From Bog-473 sp963843365 (GTDB lineage Bacteria > Actinomycetota > Acidimicrobiia > Acidimicrobiales > RAAP-2): 64,000 nt of DNA. The notes under the pieces are model-generated. The model had not been told where the DNA came from. It did no database searches and was given only the letters and a program-made list of their open reading frames with translations. Numbering within the stretch: the first letter of the stretch is position 1; every line of letters starts with the position of its first letter. Shown piece by piece: positions 1-9,227 of the stretch. The stretch is taken from positions 434,001 through 498,000 of the forward strand of contig CAWJKG010000002.1 in assembly GCA_963843365.1 (NCBI GenBank), written 5' to 3'. The position numbers were made by a program, and so were the translations under genes.

Positions 1-254
1 ACGGCTCCCCGCGTGCACAAGTTGTCCTTCAGCGCCACCGGCACACCGGCCAACGGGCCCGGGTCGCGCCCGGCCGCGACCGCCTCATCGACGGCGTCGG
101 CGGCGGCGCGCGCCTCGTCGGGCATGAGCGAGAGGAAGGCGTGGTACTCGCCGTCACGCGCTTCGACATTCCTCAGCGCGTCGTCGACGACCTCGCGGGC
201 CGAGCGAGTGCCCGCGCGGACCTCGGCTGCCAGCGTCACGGCGGTGGGCGTCAT
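1..254 (-). CDS. gatA: Glutamyl-tRNA(Gln) amidotransferase subunit A, N-terminal part (cut by window edge)
   Basis: Only the first 84 or so codons are present; the gene runs off the low-coordinate edge. GatA is the amidase subunit of GatCAB, which converts Glu-tRNA(Gln) or Asp-tRNA(Asn) to the amidated form. The translation begins MTPTAVTLAAEVRAG and reaches GVPVALKDNLCTRGA near residue 70-84, the start of the amidase signature whose Lys (in ALKDN) belongs to the Ser-cisSer-Lys triad. The ATG overlaps the gatC stop (ATGA), so the two are translationally coupled in the usual gatC-gatA order. The two catalytic serines lie outside the window. Confidence 0.93.
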   Translation of the reverse strand, partial: MTPTAVTLAAEVRAGTRSAREVVDDALRNVEARDGEYHAFLSLMPDEARAAADAVDEAVAAGRDPGPLAGVPVALKDNLCTRGA

Positions 255-550
255 GGTGCTTCGCCACCGATGCGAGGCACCCGGAACCGATGGTCCTCCA
301 CCGATGGGGCGGCCGCCAGGACTTCGTCACGATCGAGACTGGGCCGGGGCTCGTCGGGGCGCAGGACGTTCACCAACGCGATCGGATGCGACGAGGGCTC
401 CAGGTGCGACAGGTCGAGCGAAGCGACGTCAGCGGCATGATCGAGCACGGTGCGCAACTGTGCGGTGAACAGCTCGACCTCGTCTTCGCTCAGGTCGAGG
501 CGGGCGAGGCGGGCGACGTAGATCACGTCGTCGCGACTGAGCTCGGTCAT
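251..550 (-). CDS. gatC: Glutamyl-tRNA(Gln) amidotransferase subunit C
   Basis: A 99-residue protein with the GatC pattern: N-terminal VARLARLDLSEDE, a central LDHAADVASLDL helix and a C-terminal LRPDEPRPSLDRDEVLAAAP stretch. GatC wraps around GatA and stabilises the GatAB heterodimer in tRNA-dependent amidation. Its ATG overlaps the stop of the upstream hydrolase gene and its stop overlaps the gatA start, so hydrolase-gatC-gatA form one tightly packed minus-strand transcription unit. Length is normal for the family (about 95-105 residues). Confidence 0.95.
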   Translation of the reverse strand: MTELSRDDVIYVARLARLDLSEDEVELFTAQLRTVLDHAADVASLDLSHLEPSSHPIALVNVLRPDEPRPSLDRDEVLAAAPSVEDHRFRVPRIGGEAP

Positions 551-1308
551 GCCGGGGGCGGCAGGACACCGCTCACGAACGCCACGGTCCGTGCCTCGAT
601 CTCGTCCTTGTCCCAGTCCAGGGTGGCGACGTGGTAGCTCCGCTCGAGCATGACCTGCTCCACCGGCCCTTTGGCCCGCTCCACCAGCAGCTGACTCGAA
701 CCGGGATCGACGACATGGTCCTGCACGCTGGTGAAGACCAGGACGGGGCAGGTCACCGACTCGAGATCCGCTCCGACCTCGGCCGCAGCGGCGAAGAGGG
801 ACAGCGTCGCCCGTAGCGGGAGGCCCGGGTACGCCGCCTCGACCGCCCCCTCCATGGCGATGTCAGAACCGATGCCCGGCGCCACCTCGTCGCCGCCGTC
901 GATCATCGCCTGTATGAACCCGAGCGTGTCGGCGTCGGGCGGGGTGAGGAGCGGGTTCACGACCGCGATGGCAGCGATCTCCGGGTGCTGCTCGGCCAGC
1001 CAGACGCCGAGCATGCCGCCCATGGAGAGCCCGACGACCACGACGGCGTCGCTGCGGGCCGCCAGGTCGGCGTAGGCGCGCTCGGCTGCACCAGACCAAT
1101 CGGCCCAGGTCGTATCGAGCATGTCTTCGATCTGGGTCCCGTGGCCGGGGAGGAGCGGCATCTCGACGGTGAAGCCGGCGTCGGCGAGCGCCAGCGCGAG
1201 GCCGCGCATCGACTGCGGGTTGCCTGTGAATCCGTGCAGGACGAGTGCACCACGTGTGTCACCAGTCGCCGAATAGGGCTCAGCACCGGGGATTATGAGG
1301 TCGGCCAC
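547..1308 (-). CDS. Alpha/beta hydrolase (carboxylesterase / monoacylglycerol-lipase-like)
   Basis: A serine hydrolase of the alpha/beta fold. Motifs in order: LVLHGFTGNPQSM (oxyanion-hole HGFTG) near residue 22, GLSMGGMLG nucleophile elbow (Ser) near residue 93, and the late VTCPVLVFTSVQDHVVD (acid) and RSYHVATLDWD (His). This resembles thermostable carboxylesterase Est30 and monoglyceride lipases. A longer reading frame extends to 1413, but that part overlaps the divergent SCP2 gene and is not family-like, so I chose the GTG at 1306-1308 (VADLIIPGAEP). The substrate is unknown; the gene shares an overlap with gatC. Confidence 0.88.
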   Translation of the reverse strand: MADLIIPGAEPYSATGDTRGALVLHGFTGNPQSMRGLALALADAGFTVEMPLLPGHGTQIEDMLDTTWADWSGAAERAYADLAARSDAVVVVGLSMGGMLGVWLAEQHPEIAAIAVVNPLLTPPDADTLGFIQAMIDGGDEVAPGIGSDIAMEGAVEAAYPGLPLRATLSLFAAAAEVGADLESVTCPVLVFTSVQDHVVDPGSSQLLVERAKGPVEQVMLERSYHVATLDWDKDEIEARTVAFVSGVLPPPA

Positions 1309-1412
1309 GAGAGGGCAGCCTACCGGCGGGCAAGGTAGGGTTCCGGCGGCCAGATCGGGGGGACAGTGGCTGTGCGCCACGACCGAGACCCAGAAAATGA
1401 AGGAGCACCGCA

Positions 1413-1826
1413 ATGCCGTCGTACCCGTTCTTGAGCGACGAGTGGCTGGACGAGGCCCGCAGAATCCGCGCCGAATACGAGGGCAAGACGGCTCCCGTCC
1501 CCCACGTCGTCCGTATGAACCTCGTGGTGACCGCCGTCCCCTTCTCGGACGATGACATCCACGCCCATATGGACACCTCGACCGGCGAGCTGGTGCTCGA
1601 CACGGGTCACCTCGAGGATCAGGACCTCAAGGTCGTCGTGGACTACGACACGGCCAAGGCGATCCTCATCGAGGGCAACCCCCAGGCCGGGATGCAGGCC
1701 TTCATGGCCGGCAAGGTCCGGGTCGAGGGCGACATGGCCAAGCTGATGGCGCTGACAGCGTCCCCGAGTGCAGCCGATCCTACGGCGGCCGAGATGGCCG
1801 CAAAGCTGCGCGAGATCACCGAATAG
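1413..1826 (+). CDS. SCP2 sterol-binding-domain protein
   Basis: A stand-alone sterol-carrier-protein-2-like domain of 137 residues. The segment DLKVVVDYDTAKAIL, followed by GNPQAGMQAFMAGKVRVEG and DMAKLMAL, is the typical SCP2 C-terminal half (x-AFMxGKxKVxGD-x). Such proteins bind lipids or acyl-CoA; direct catalysis is not expected. An AAGGAG ribosome site sits 8 bases before the ATG. It is divergent from the hydrolase-gatCA operon and convergent with the MFS gene. Its presence fits the acyl-CoA and steroid-like genes elsewhere in the window, but no specific partner is seen here. Confidence 0.85.
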   Translation: MPSYPFLSDEWLDEARRIRAEYEGKTAPVPHVVRMNLVVTAVPFSDDDIHAHMDTSTGELVLDTGHLEDQDLKVVVDYDTAKAILIEGNPQAGMQAFMAGKVRVEGDMAKLMALTASPSAADPTAAEMAAKLREITE

Positions 1827-1860
1827 CCCGCAGGGGCGGCCCTCCCGATATCAATCGGCA

Positions 1861-3528
1861 TCAGCCGTCTGCCTGCACCTGGGCCCGCCGGGCCTCCCGC
1901 GGCATCGACCGTATGAACAAGGCGCAGACCACGCCGACCGCGGCGGCGCCGGCCCCGACCCAGAAGGCGACGCTGAAGCTGTGGAGCAGCGCCGGACTGT
2001 GGTGCACGTTGGCGAGGCCGGAACGCCGGGCGATCGACTCCTGAATGGTCAGGACGGCCTGGATCCCGGCCACCTCCCCGACCTGCGTGGCCAGGAGCTG
2101 CGCGGCGCTCATCACGCCGTATTCCGACGCCGCCAGCTCGTTGGCCATCGACGCGGACGTCGCCGGGTTGGACACGCCCATCCCGAGGCCCGAGAGGGCG
2201 AGCGCCACGATGATGAGCACCAAACCGGCTGACTCGCTCAGGGTGGCGAACATGATCATTGAGATGAGCAACGACCCGGCGCCGAAGAGCGTGGCGGTCC
2301 GCTCCCCCGTCCGGACGGTCATATAGCCGGCGATGGGCGCGCTGATGGCGAAAATGAGCGGCCGGGCCACCGAAATGAATCCGACCTGGGACACGCTGTA
2401 GCCGTAGACCTGCTCCATGAGCAGTGGGAACAGGAAGAAGCCGCCGAAGTAGGCAAAGCTCGAAGCCGCCTTGGTGCCCATCGGGAACGTGAAATTCCGG
2501 CGCCGCCAATACTTGGTCGGCATGAGCGGCGTCGCGAAGGTCAGCTGCTGGCGGACGAACACGACCGCCAGCACAATGGCCACCACTCCCGAAGTGAGCA
2601 CCGCCGGTGACGTCCAGCCCACGATCGGACCGATGCTCAGGACCAACATGGCGGCGGTGACGGAGCCGGCCAGGCTCCAGATTCCCACCCAGTCCATCCC
2701 GTCCCAGACCCCCGGATGCCGCACCCGTTCCCGACCCCACCGCCGACGCGATCGACCGGCCGTGCCGTCGCCACCGTCCGCCGCATCGCCGGCGCGGGCC
2801 CGCATGCGCCGGTCCGAGGGCAAGAGGAGTGCAACGACGACGGAGGCGATGATCAGCAACACCAGCTGTCCCCAGAAGAGCGCCCGCCACCCGAAGAACT
2901 GAATCACCGGTGAACCGATCGTCACGCCGAGGACCGGGCCCCCGGCGCCGACCAGCGACCACCAGCCCAGGGCCTTCACCCGGTCCTGGCGTGAGAACAA
3001 CTCGAGGATGATGGCCATCGATGCGGTGCCGGTCGCCGCCCCCTGCACCCCGTCGAGCGCTCGCGCGAAGAGGAGCATCCCGACGTCGGGCGCTGTCGCC
3101 GTCAAGATGGCGCTCACCATGGCCCCGAGCAGGCCGAATTGGTAGAGCCGGCGGTGCCCGAACAGATCCCCGGCCTTGCCGAAGAAGGGTGCCGCCACGC
3201 CGAAGGCCAGGAGCGGACCCGTCGATGCCCAAGCCAGCACGGAGAAGTTCGTATTGAAGTCCGCCTTCACCGTGGGCAGTGCCACCACGAAGACGGTGAA
3301 CGTGATGTTCAGGGAGAGCAGTCCGGCCAGCAACGCGACGAGCGCCCACCACTGATAGCGGGGGCTGCGCACGGCACGGTCGGTGACGCGACGGTGCAGC
3401 AGGGAGAACCAGTTGGTCTCGACGGACCCGTCGGCGCCCATCGTCCCCATGGCGCCACCGCCGGGGTCGAAGTTCGGATCGAGGAGGACGTCGGCCTGCT
3501 CGTCCCCGGGCTCCTCCACCTGCGACAC
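1861..3528 (-). CDS. MFS transporter, DHA2 (EmrB/QacA-like) family
   Basis: A 555-residue polytopic membrane protein with 14 predicted hydrophobic helices, as in drug:H+ antiporter-2 pumps. The first helix (ALVALLAGLLSLNITFTVFV) is followed by the DHA2 pattern VALPTVKADFN and the loop motif GKAGDLFGHRRLYQFG (motif A-like GxLaDrxGrrr). A polar, Arg/Gly-rich linker of about 45 residues sits between helices 6 and 7. Most likely it exports a hydrophobic compound, but the substrate cannot be told. It is transcribed alone and is convergent with the SCP2 gene. Confidence 0.87.
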   Translation of the reverse strand: MSQVEEPGDEQADVLLDPNFDPGGGAMGTMGADGSVETNWFSLLHRRVTDRAVRSPRYQWWALVALLAGLLSLNITFTVFVVALPTVKADFNTNFSVLAWASTGPLLAFGVAAPFFGKAGDLFGHRRLYQFGLLGAMVSAILTATAPDVGMLLFARALDGVQGAATGTASMAIILELFSRQDRVKALGWWSLVGAGGPVLGVTIGSPVIQFFGWRALFWGQLVLLIIASVVVALLLPSDRRMRARAGDAADGGDGTAGRSRRRWGRERVRHPGVWDGMDWVGIWSLAGSVTAAMLVLSIGPIVGWTSPAVLTSGVVAIVLAVVFVRQQLTFATPLMPTKYWRRRNFTFPMGTKAASSFAYFGGFFLFPLLMEQVYGYSVSQVGFISVARPLIFAISAPIAGYMTVRTGERTATLFGAGSLLISMIMFATLSESAGLVLIIVALALSGLGMGVSNPATSASMANELAASEYGVMSAAQLLATQVGEVAGIQAVLTIQESIARRSGLANVHHSPALLHSFSVAFWVGAGAAAVGVVCALFIRSMPREARRAQVQADG

Positions 3529-3602
3529 CCTACGTGGCCGTTTCGAGACGTTTCTCCGCCGGCCGGCCCGCCGCGCCGACCTCGTCCCTCAGTATGAGGA
3601 CG

Positions 3603-3920
3603 TCAGCGCAGGCCGCGCAGGCGGAACCACCAGTTCGGATCGCGCCCGTGTGCATGGAAGTGGTTCGGGATCTGGCGCATGACCCGGTCGACGGCCCACT
3701 CGCCCTCGCCGAAACGGGCGTCGGCCACCCGGGTCAGCTGGCCCAGCATGTGTTCGATGTCGCTCTCGGGCGGCGTCGGCCCGTGATGCTTCCAGACCAC
3801 CATCGGGACGCCGCACACCTCGCAGTCGGCCACCCAGCACACGTCGTCCTCGTGGTGCCACTCCGACAGGCGCGCCGCCTCGCACAGGTCGCAGGCGGGG
3901 TCATATGGGAGGGCCGTCAT
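3603..3920 (-). CDS. Conserved hypothetical protein, Cys/His-rich (HIT-like)
   Basis: A 105-residue protein with an N-terminal CDLCEAARL pair, a second pair CEVCGVPMVVWKHH, and a C-terminal NHFHAHGRD segment followed by WWFRL. The arrangement of CxxC, a beta-strand ending in a histidine and a late HxH resembles the HIT superfamily with a zinc site, but the canonical HxHxHxx triad is not clear. It could therefore be a HIT relative or an unrelated zinc protein. It sits 17 bases downstream of the PASTA kinase on the same strand, suggesting co-transcription. Confidence 0.6.
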   Translation of the reverse strand: MTALPYDPACDLCEAARLSEWHHEDDVCWVADCEVCGVPMVVWKHHGPTPPESDIEHMLGQLTRVADARFGEGEWAVDRVMRQIPNHFHAHGRDPNWWFRLRGLR

Positions 3921-3937
3921 CGTGAAATCGAGCCGCG

Positions 3938-5971
3938 CTAGTGCGTGAAGATCTGGACAGACGAGCCCGTGTTGACCGTGGACCCGACTGAAGGCTGGGT
4001 CCCGCTCACGTTGTTGCTCGGACTGCCAGAGACACCCGAGACGCTCAGTCCCTGCGCCTGCAGCGCCGACGTGGCCTGCGAGACCGAATCACCGATCACG
4101 TTGGGGACGGTCGTCGTCGGAGGGCCCGTCGAGACGTTGACCGTCACCGCGAACCCGTAAGGGGCCTGCTGGCCGCTGGCCGGCGAGGTCGAGATGACCT
4201 GACCCGAAGGCACGGTCGTGCTGGATTCGGGATTCTGCGTTGCACTGAGACCCACCGCCTGCAACGCCGCCTGGGCCTGCGTGTACGTGTAGCTGGTCGG
4301 GATGCTGGGCACCGTGGCCGGCTCGTGGCCCAGCGACGGGACGAGGGTGATGGTGGAGCCGTAGGGCGCCTTGGTCGGGTTCTGCGTCGCGTTGATCGAC
4401 CACAGCACCAGCACCTGGGTGGGCACGGTGTTGCTGTAGGTCCCCGGGGCGCAGACCGACTGGAAGTGCGCCGACTGCAACGCCGCCGCCGCCTGCGCGC
4501 AGGTCATACCCGAGAGCGAGGGCACGGTGACGTCCGGCTTGCCCGACGACACCACGACGTCGACCGTCGACCCCTCCTTCTGCGACACACCAGGTTTGGG
4601 TGACTGTGACACCACGTCCCCGGCCGCCACGGTGATCGACGTCACCGGCGCCCCCTCCTTCAAGGTCATATGGACCTTGGCCACCGCGGCACACGCCTGG
4701 GCCAGCGGAAGGTTCACCACGGTCGGCGTGGGGTGCGACGGCGTGAACACGTTGGTCGCGAAGGCCGTCACCAGCCCGGCAGCCAGAATCACCGCCAGCG
4801 CGATCGCCCCCCCGATCCACCACCACTTCTTGCTCTTACGAGGCTTGTACGGCTCGGGCGGGCCGCCCTTGCTCATGACCTCATCTCGACGACGTCGCTT
4901 CGACGACTTCCCGCTCCCATCGCCGGGCTCGGCGTCGAACAGCTCACCCGGTCCGGCCTTCGTCCCGATCGGTGCCCCCGCGGCCGCGCCCACCCCGGGC
5001 GCGATCGCCGTCGAGTCGCCCACCGCGACCCCCGCCGCCATGCCGATGCCCGAGTCGGTCAACTCGGAGACCCCCGGGGCGTGGAAGGCGTTGATGGGGG
5101 CGGAGTCCTCGAGCTTGGGCGTGATGAGGGGCAAGGGGGAGGGCGTCGGCAACGCCGCCGCCAACGCGCCCAGCCGGGCTGCCAGTCCCGCGGCGTCCAA
5201 CCGGGACGCGACGTCGGGTGCGGCGGCACGGGCCAGTACGTCGTCCAACGGGCCCAGCGCGTCGTTGTGCGGCAGGGGCTGCCCGATGCGGGCGGCCAGC
5301 GTCCCCATCGTCGTATCGGTGACGAAGGGGACGACACCCGTCACGGCCTCATAGAGGACGAGCGCCAGCGAGTACACGTCGGCCCGGCCGTCGACGGGCT
5401 TCCCTTCCGCCGCCTCCGGCGAGATGTAGCGAGCGGTCCCCACCATCGCTCCCGCCGGCTCGGTCCACGCCGCCTCCGCCAGGGCGCGGGCCACGCCGAA
5501 GTCGGCCACCCGCACACGGCCCTCCTCGTCGAAGAGCAGGTTCGCCGGCTTGATGTCGCGGTGCACCAGCCCCCGCAGGTGCGCGTAGGCCAGGCCCTGC
5601 GCCACCTCGGTCCCGAGCTGCGCCGCCTGGGAGTGAGACAACCGGATGTCACGATCGAGGAGATCACGAAGGGAGCCGCCCCCCAGATATTCGAGAACCA
5701 GATACGGCCCGTCGGCGTCGTCACCCCAGTCGAAGACGCGCAACACGTGCGGGTGATTCAGAGACGCCACCGAACGGGCTTCGGCGCGGAAGCGCTTCAG
5801 GAATGCCTCGTCGGTTGCCAACCCCGGTTGGAGCACCTTCACCGCGACGTGGCGCTGCAACGACACGTCCTCAGCGAGATAGACGTGAGCGGATGCGCCG
5901 GTGCCCAGTGCGGAGAGCAGCCGGTACCGCTTCCCAAGGACCCGGCCGATGGAGTCAGATATCAGGGGCAT
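3938..5971 (-). CDS. Ser/Thr protein kinase with PASTA repeats (PknB-like)
   Basis: A 677-residue membrane kinase. The kinase domain covers roughly residues 16-285: P-loop GTGASAHVYLAED, Lys45 in AVKVLQ, catalytic loop HRDIKPANLL, DFGVA, and an activation loop leading to GTARYISPEAAEG. A low-complexity linker precedes a run of Lys/Arg and one transmembrane helix (WWWIGGAIALAVILAAGLV, about 380-400). Four extracellular PASTA domains follow (starting near VVNLPLAQA, VTVPSLSG, TVPSIPTS and TVPNVIGD). Family members sense peptidoglycan fragments and control growth and division. Unlike typical pknB, it is not in a division cluster here but follows ligA by 69 bases. Confidence 0.93.
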   Translation of the reverse strand: MPLISDSIGRVLGKRYRLLSALGTGASAHVYLAEDVSLQRHVAVKVLQPGLATDEAFLKRFRAEARSVASLNHPHVLRVFDWGDDADGPYLVLEYLGGGSLRDLLDRDIRLSHSQAAQLGTEVAQGLAYAHLRGLVHRDIKPANLLFDEEGRVRVADFGVARALAEAAWTEPAGAMVGTARYISPEAAEGKPVDGRADVYSLALVLYEAVTGVVPFVTDTTMGTLAARIGQPLPHNDALGPLDDVLARAAAPDVASRLDAAGLAARLGALAAALPTPSPLPLITPKLEDSAPINAFHAPGVSELTDSGIGMAAGVAVGDSTAIAPGVGAAAGAPIGTKAGPGELFDAEPGDGSGKSSKRRRRDEVMSKGGPPEPYKPRKSKKWWWIGGAIALAVILAAGLVTAFATNVFTPSHPTPTVVNLPLAQACAAVAKVHMTLKEGAPVTSITVAAGDVVSQSPKPGVSQKEGSTVDVVVSSGKPDVTVPSLSGMTCAQAAAALQSAHFQSVCAPGTYSNTVPTQVLVLWSINATQNPTKAPYGSTITLVPSLGHEPATVPSIPTSYTYTQAQAALQAVGLSATQNPESSTTVPSGQVISTSPASGQQAPYGFAVTVNVSTGPPTTTVPNVIGDSVSQATSALQAQGLSVSGVSGSPSNNVSGTQPSVGSTVNTGSSVQIFTH

Positions 5972-6040
5972 CGGGGCGCACTCAGGCTACCGACCCGGAC
6001 GCGAATCCGGTGGACACCCTCCTACCAGCAACGGTCGTGG

Positions 6041-8140
6041 TCATGAAGGCAGTTCACCGGTATCGAGCAAGGTCTGGAACGCCGCGGCGTCGAGCTGCGG
6101 GATGCCCAAGTCCTCCGCCTTCTTCAGCTTGCTGGCGCCCGGCGCCTCGCCCACCACGAGCACGAACGTCTTCTTCGACACGCTTCCGGGCGACTTGCCG
6201 CCCCGCGCCATGATCGCCTCCTCCGCCCCCTCCCGCGTGTAGTCCGGGACCGCGCCGGTCACCACCACCGTCTTGCCTTCGAGGGTCTGCGGGAGGGCCG
6301 CCGCCCCGGCTGCCCGATCCGTCGTTCCGGCGGCACCCGGCTCCTCCATCGAGACCCCGGCCCGGCGCAACCGCTCGATGACCGCCACGTTGGTGTCGGC
6401 CGAGAGGAACTCGGCGAGGCTGGCCGCAATGATGCCGCCGACCCCGTCGACGGCCGCCAGCTCCTCGACCGAGGCCGACGCGATCGCCTCGAGGGTCCCG
6501 AAGGCGCGCGCCACGGCCCGCGCCACCGTCGGTCCCACGTGGCGGACGCCCAGCGCGACCAGCAGCCGGCTCAGTGGTTGCGACCGCGAGGCATCGATAC
6601 CCGCCACGAGGTTGGCCGCCGACAGGGCGCCGAAGCGTTCCAGGGCGGCGAGCGGCTCCGGAGTCAGGTCGTAGAGATCGGCGACGTCGTTGAGCAGCCC
6701 CGCTCCGACGAGTTGCAGGACGCGCTCCTCGCCGAGGCCTTCGATGTCCATGGCGCTCCGGGACGCGTAGTGCGAAATGCGTTGCACACGCTGCGCCGGG
6801 CAGTCGATGTTGGTGCAGTAGGTGTCGCTCTCGCCGGGCAGGCGCACGAGCGGTTGGCCGCAGGACGGGCACGACGTCGGGAACTTCCACTTCGGCTTGC
6901 GGCGCTTGGGGGCGCCCGGGCCGTCCTTCACCGGGCCGACCACCTCGGGAATCACGTCGCCCGCCTTGCGCACGATGACGAGATCGCCCGGGCGGACGTC
7001 CTTCACCGCCACCTGGTCCTCGTTGTGCAGCGTTGCCACGCCGACGGTCGAGCCGCCGACGAAGACGGGCTCGAGACGGGCGAAGGGCGTGGCCCGTCCG
7101 GTGCGGCCGATTGAGACCATGATGTCGAGCAGACGCGTCGTGCGCTCCTCGGGCGGGAACTTGAAGGCGATGGCCCACCGGGGCGCGCGTGAGGTGGAGC
7201 CCAACACGGTCCGTAGTGCGACCTCGTCGACCTTGGTGACGACACCGTCTATCTCGTAGGCGAGACTGTGGCGCAACTCGGCCAACTCCTCGCAGCGCGC
7301 CATGACGTGTGTCATTCCCACAATGCGGCGGGCGTCGGGGCTCACCGGGAAGCCCGCCTTCTTCAGCTGGGCCAGGATCTCGGTCTGTGTCGCGGCAGGC
7401 CAGGCGCTCTTCGACGGGGCGCCCTGGACGTCGCCGAGCGCGTAGGCCCAGAAGTGCAGCGGGCGCTGGGCCGTGATGGTCGGGTCCTTCTGGCGCAGCG
7501 CGCCGGCGGCCGAGTTGCGCGGGTTCACGAAGAGGCGCTCCCCCCGCTCGGCCTGGCGCTTGTTCATGGCTTCGAATTCCTTGACGGGCATGTAGATCTC
7601 GCCGCGGACCTCGAGCACGTCGGGATAGGGGCCGCCGGCCTTGGCCAGATCCTTGGGGACGTCCTTCACGGTGCGGATGTTCGCCGTCACGTCCTCGCCG
7701 GTCACGCCGTCACCCCGGGTGGCCGCCTGGACGAGCGTGCCGCGCTCGTACATCAGGGACATGGCGACGCCGTCCACCTTGGGCTCGCACACGAAGGCGA
7801 GCGTGTCCAGGTCGAGGTCGGGCGCCTGCCGGCGCAGCCGCTCGGCCCACGCCCGCAGCTCCTCGTCGCTGAAGGCGTTGTCGAGGCTCATCATGGGGAC
7901 GCGGTGGCGCACCTCCTGGAACAGGCCCGACGGCGCGGCGCCCACCGCCTGCGTGGGCGAGTCGGGAGTCGCCAGCGCGGGATGGTCCGCCTCGAGCCGG
8001 CGGAGCTCGACGACGAGGAGGTCGTACTCGGCGTCGGGGATCTCGGGCGCATCGAGCGCGTGGTACAGCTCGTTGGCGTGGGTGATCTGCTGGCGCAGCT
8101 CGGCCGCCCGGTCGGACGCCTTCTTGGGGACCGTGCTCAC
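6041..8140 (-). CDS. ligA: NAD-dependent DNA ligase LigA
   Basis: NAD+-dependent DNA ligase, 699 residues, joining nicks in replication and repair. Domains in order: Ia (LRQQITHANELYHALDAPEIPDAEYD), the adenylation domain with CEPKVDGVAMSLMYERG holding the nucleophilic Lys of KxDG, an OB-fold, a Cys4 zinc finger (CPSCG ... YCTNIDCPAQ), helix-hairpin-helix repeats and a C-terminal BRCT domain (TLEGKTVVVTGAVPDYTREG). I chose the GTG at 8138-8140 (VSTVPKKASDRAAEL), whose first bases overlap the mnmA stop (GTGA); the longer upstream frame is antisense-like filler. Adjacent mnmA supports a housekeeping operon. Confidence 0.96.
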   Translation of the reverse strand: MSTVPKKASDRAAELRQQITHANELYHALDAPEIPDAEYDLLVVELRRLEADHPALATPDSPTQAVGAAPSGLFQEVRHRVPMMSLDNAFSDEELRAWAERLRRQAPDLDLDTLAFVCEPKVDGVAMSLMYERGTLVQAATRGDGVTGEDVTANIRTVKDVPKDLAKAGGPYPDVLEVRGEIYMPVKEFEAMNKRQAERGERLFVNPRNSAAGALRQKDPTITAQRPLHFWAYALGDVQGAPSKSAWPAATQTEILAQLKKAGFPVSPDARRIVGMTHVMARCEELAELRHSLAYEIDGVVTKVDEVALRTVLGSTSRAPRWAIAFKFPPEERTTRLLDIMVSIGRTGRATPFARLEPVFVGGSTVGVATLHNEDQVAVKDVRPGDLVIVRKAGDVIPEVVGPVKDGPGAPKRRKPKWKFPTSCPSCGQPLVRLPGESDTYCTNIDCPAQRVQRISHYASRSAMDIEGLGEERVLQLVGAGLLNDVADLYDLTPEPLAALERFGALSAANLVAGIDASRSQPLSRLLVALGVRHVGPTVARAVARAFGTLEAIASASVEELAAVDGVGGIIAASLAEFLSADTNVAVIERLRRAGVSMEEPGAAGTTDRAAGAAALPQTLEGKTVVVTGAVPDYTREGAEEAIMARGGKSPGSVSKKTFVLVVGEAPGASKLKKAEDLGIPQLDAAAFQTLLDTGELPS

Positions 8141-9204
8141 GCCGCGATGCCGGCGCCCACCACGACGTCGGGGTCTTGCGCGTCGTACAGCGCCACCGTC
8201 TGGCCGGGTGCGACCGGGCGCTGCAGATCGTCGAAGCGCACCTCGAGGCCGGACGGGGCGTCGACGTGGTCGACGGTGCACGGCGCGGGCCGTCCGTGCG
8301 CGCTGACCTGTGCCACGGCGCGGGCACCGGCGGCCAGGGGCCGGTCGGTCCAGGTGAGCGAGGGCCCGGCCAGACGCACCGAGGCGCGCAGCACCGCGGC
8401 GGCGTCCCCCACCACGACGCGGCGGGCCGCCACGTCGACGTGCGTCACGTAGCGCCGCCGACCGTCGCTGCCGTGGCCCATGCCGCGGCGCTGTCCCACC
8501 GTGACCAGCTCGACCGCGGGGACCGAGCCGGCCGGGCGGCCCTCACCGTCCACCACCTCGGCGGGGTGCAGCTCGACACGCCGGGACAGGAACCCCTCGC
8601 GGCCCTCCGCGCTGCCGATGAAGCACACGTCCTGGCTGTCGGGCTTCGCCGCCGTGCGCAACCCGAGGCGGTGGGCGCAGGCCCGCACCTCGTCCTTGGT
8701 CATGTCGCCCACGGGGAAGACGACGCGGGACAGCGCGTCCTGCCCGAGCATCGACAGGACATAGGACTGGTCCTTGAGCGGGTCGGCGCCGCGGCGGAGC
8801 TGCCAGACGGATCCGGACGGGGGCGCGACGACCCGGGCGTGGTGGCCCGTGGCCAGGCGGTCGAACCCGAGCCGGTCGGCCCGGTGCAGCAGGCGGTCGA
8901 ACTTCATGGTCCGGTTGCACTCGATGCACGGGTTGGGCGTCCGCCCCCGCGCGTGCTCCCCCACGTAGGGCGCCACGACGTTGCGGTCGAACTCCTCGGT
9001 CAGGTTGAAGACGTGGTGGGTGATGCCCAGCTGCTGGGCCACGCGGCGGGCGTCCTCGACGTCGGCGACGGAGCAGCATCCCGAGTCGGACGCACCGCCC
9101 CAGAGCTTCAGCGTGGCGCCGACGACCTCATGGCCCTGCTCCACCAGGAGTGCCGCCGCCACGGAGGAGTCGACGCCTCCCGACATGGCCACGAGCACCC
9201 GCAT
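8137..9204 (-). CDS. mnmA: tRNA-specific 2-thiouridylase MnmA
   Basis: A 355-residue MnmA/TrmU, which thiolates U34 of tRNA Lys, Glu and Gln. Visible motifs are the PP-loop AMSGGVDSSVAAALL at the N-terminus, the nucleophile region TPNPCIECNRTMKF, the ATGHHARV segment, KDQSYVLSMLGQ, and the second catalytic Cys in DSQDVCFIG. The start ATG at 9202-9204 gives MRVLVAMSGG. The reading frame stays open far upstream through the cysteine desulfurase, but only because that gene is frameshifted; it is not a genuine fusion. MnmA receives sulfur from a cysteine desulfurase, which is the gene directly upstream. Confidence 0.95.
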   Translation of the reverse strand: MRVLVAMSGGVDSSVAAALLVEQGHEVVGATLKLWGGASDSGCCSVADVEDARRVAQQLGITHHVFNLTEEFDRNVVAPYVGEHARGRTPNPCIECNRTMKFDRLLHRADRLGFDRLATGHHARVVAPPSGSVWQLRRGADPLKDQSYVLSMLGQDALSRVVFPVGDMTKDEVRACAHRLGLRTAAKPDSQDVCFIGSAEGREGFLSRRVELHPAEVVDGEGRPAGSVPAVELVTVGQRRGMGHGSDGRRRYVTHVDVAARRVVVGDAAAVLRASVRLAGPSLTWTDRPLAAGARAVAQVSAHGRPAPCTVDHVDAPSGLEVRFDDLQRPVAPGQTVALYDAQDPDVVVGAGIAA

Positions 9205-9227
9205 GGGTCCCAGTGTGCCACCGGGAC

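Noticed and set aside
4670..6046. Long plus-strand frame opposite the PASTA kinase
   Set aside because: It is Arg/Gly/His-rich without motifs, an antisense shadow of a GC-rich gene.
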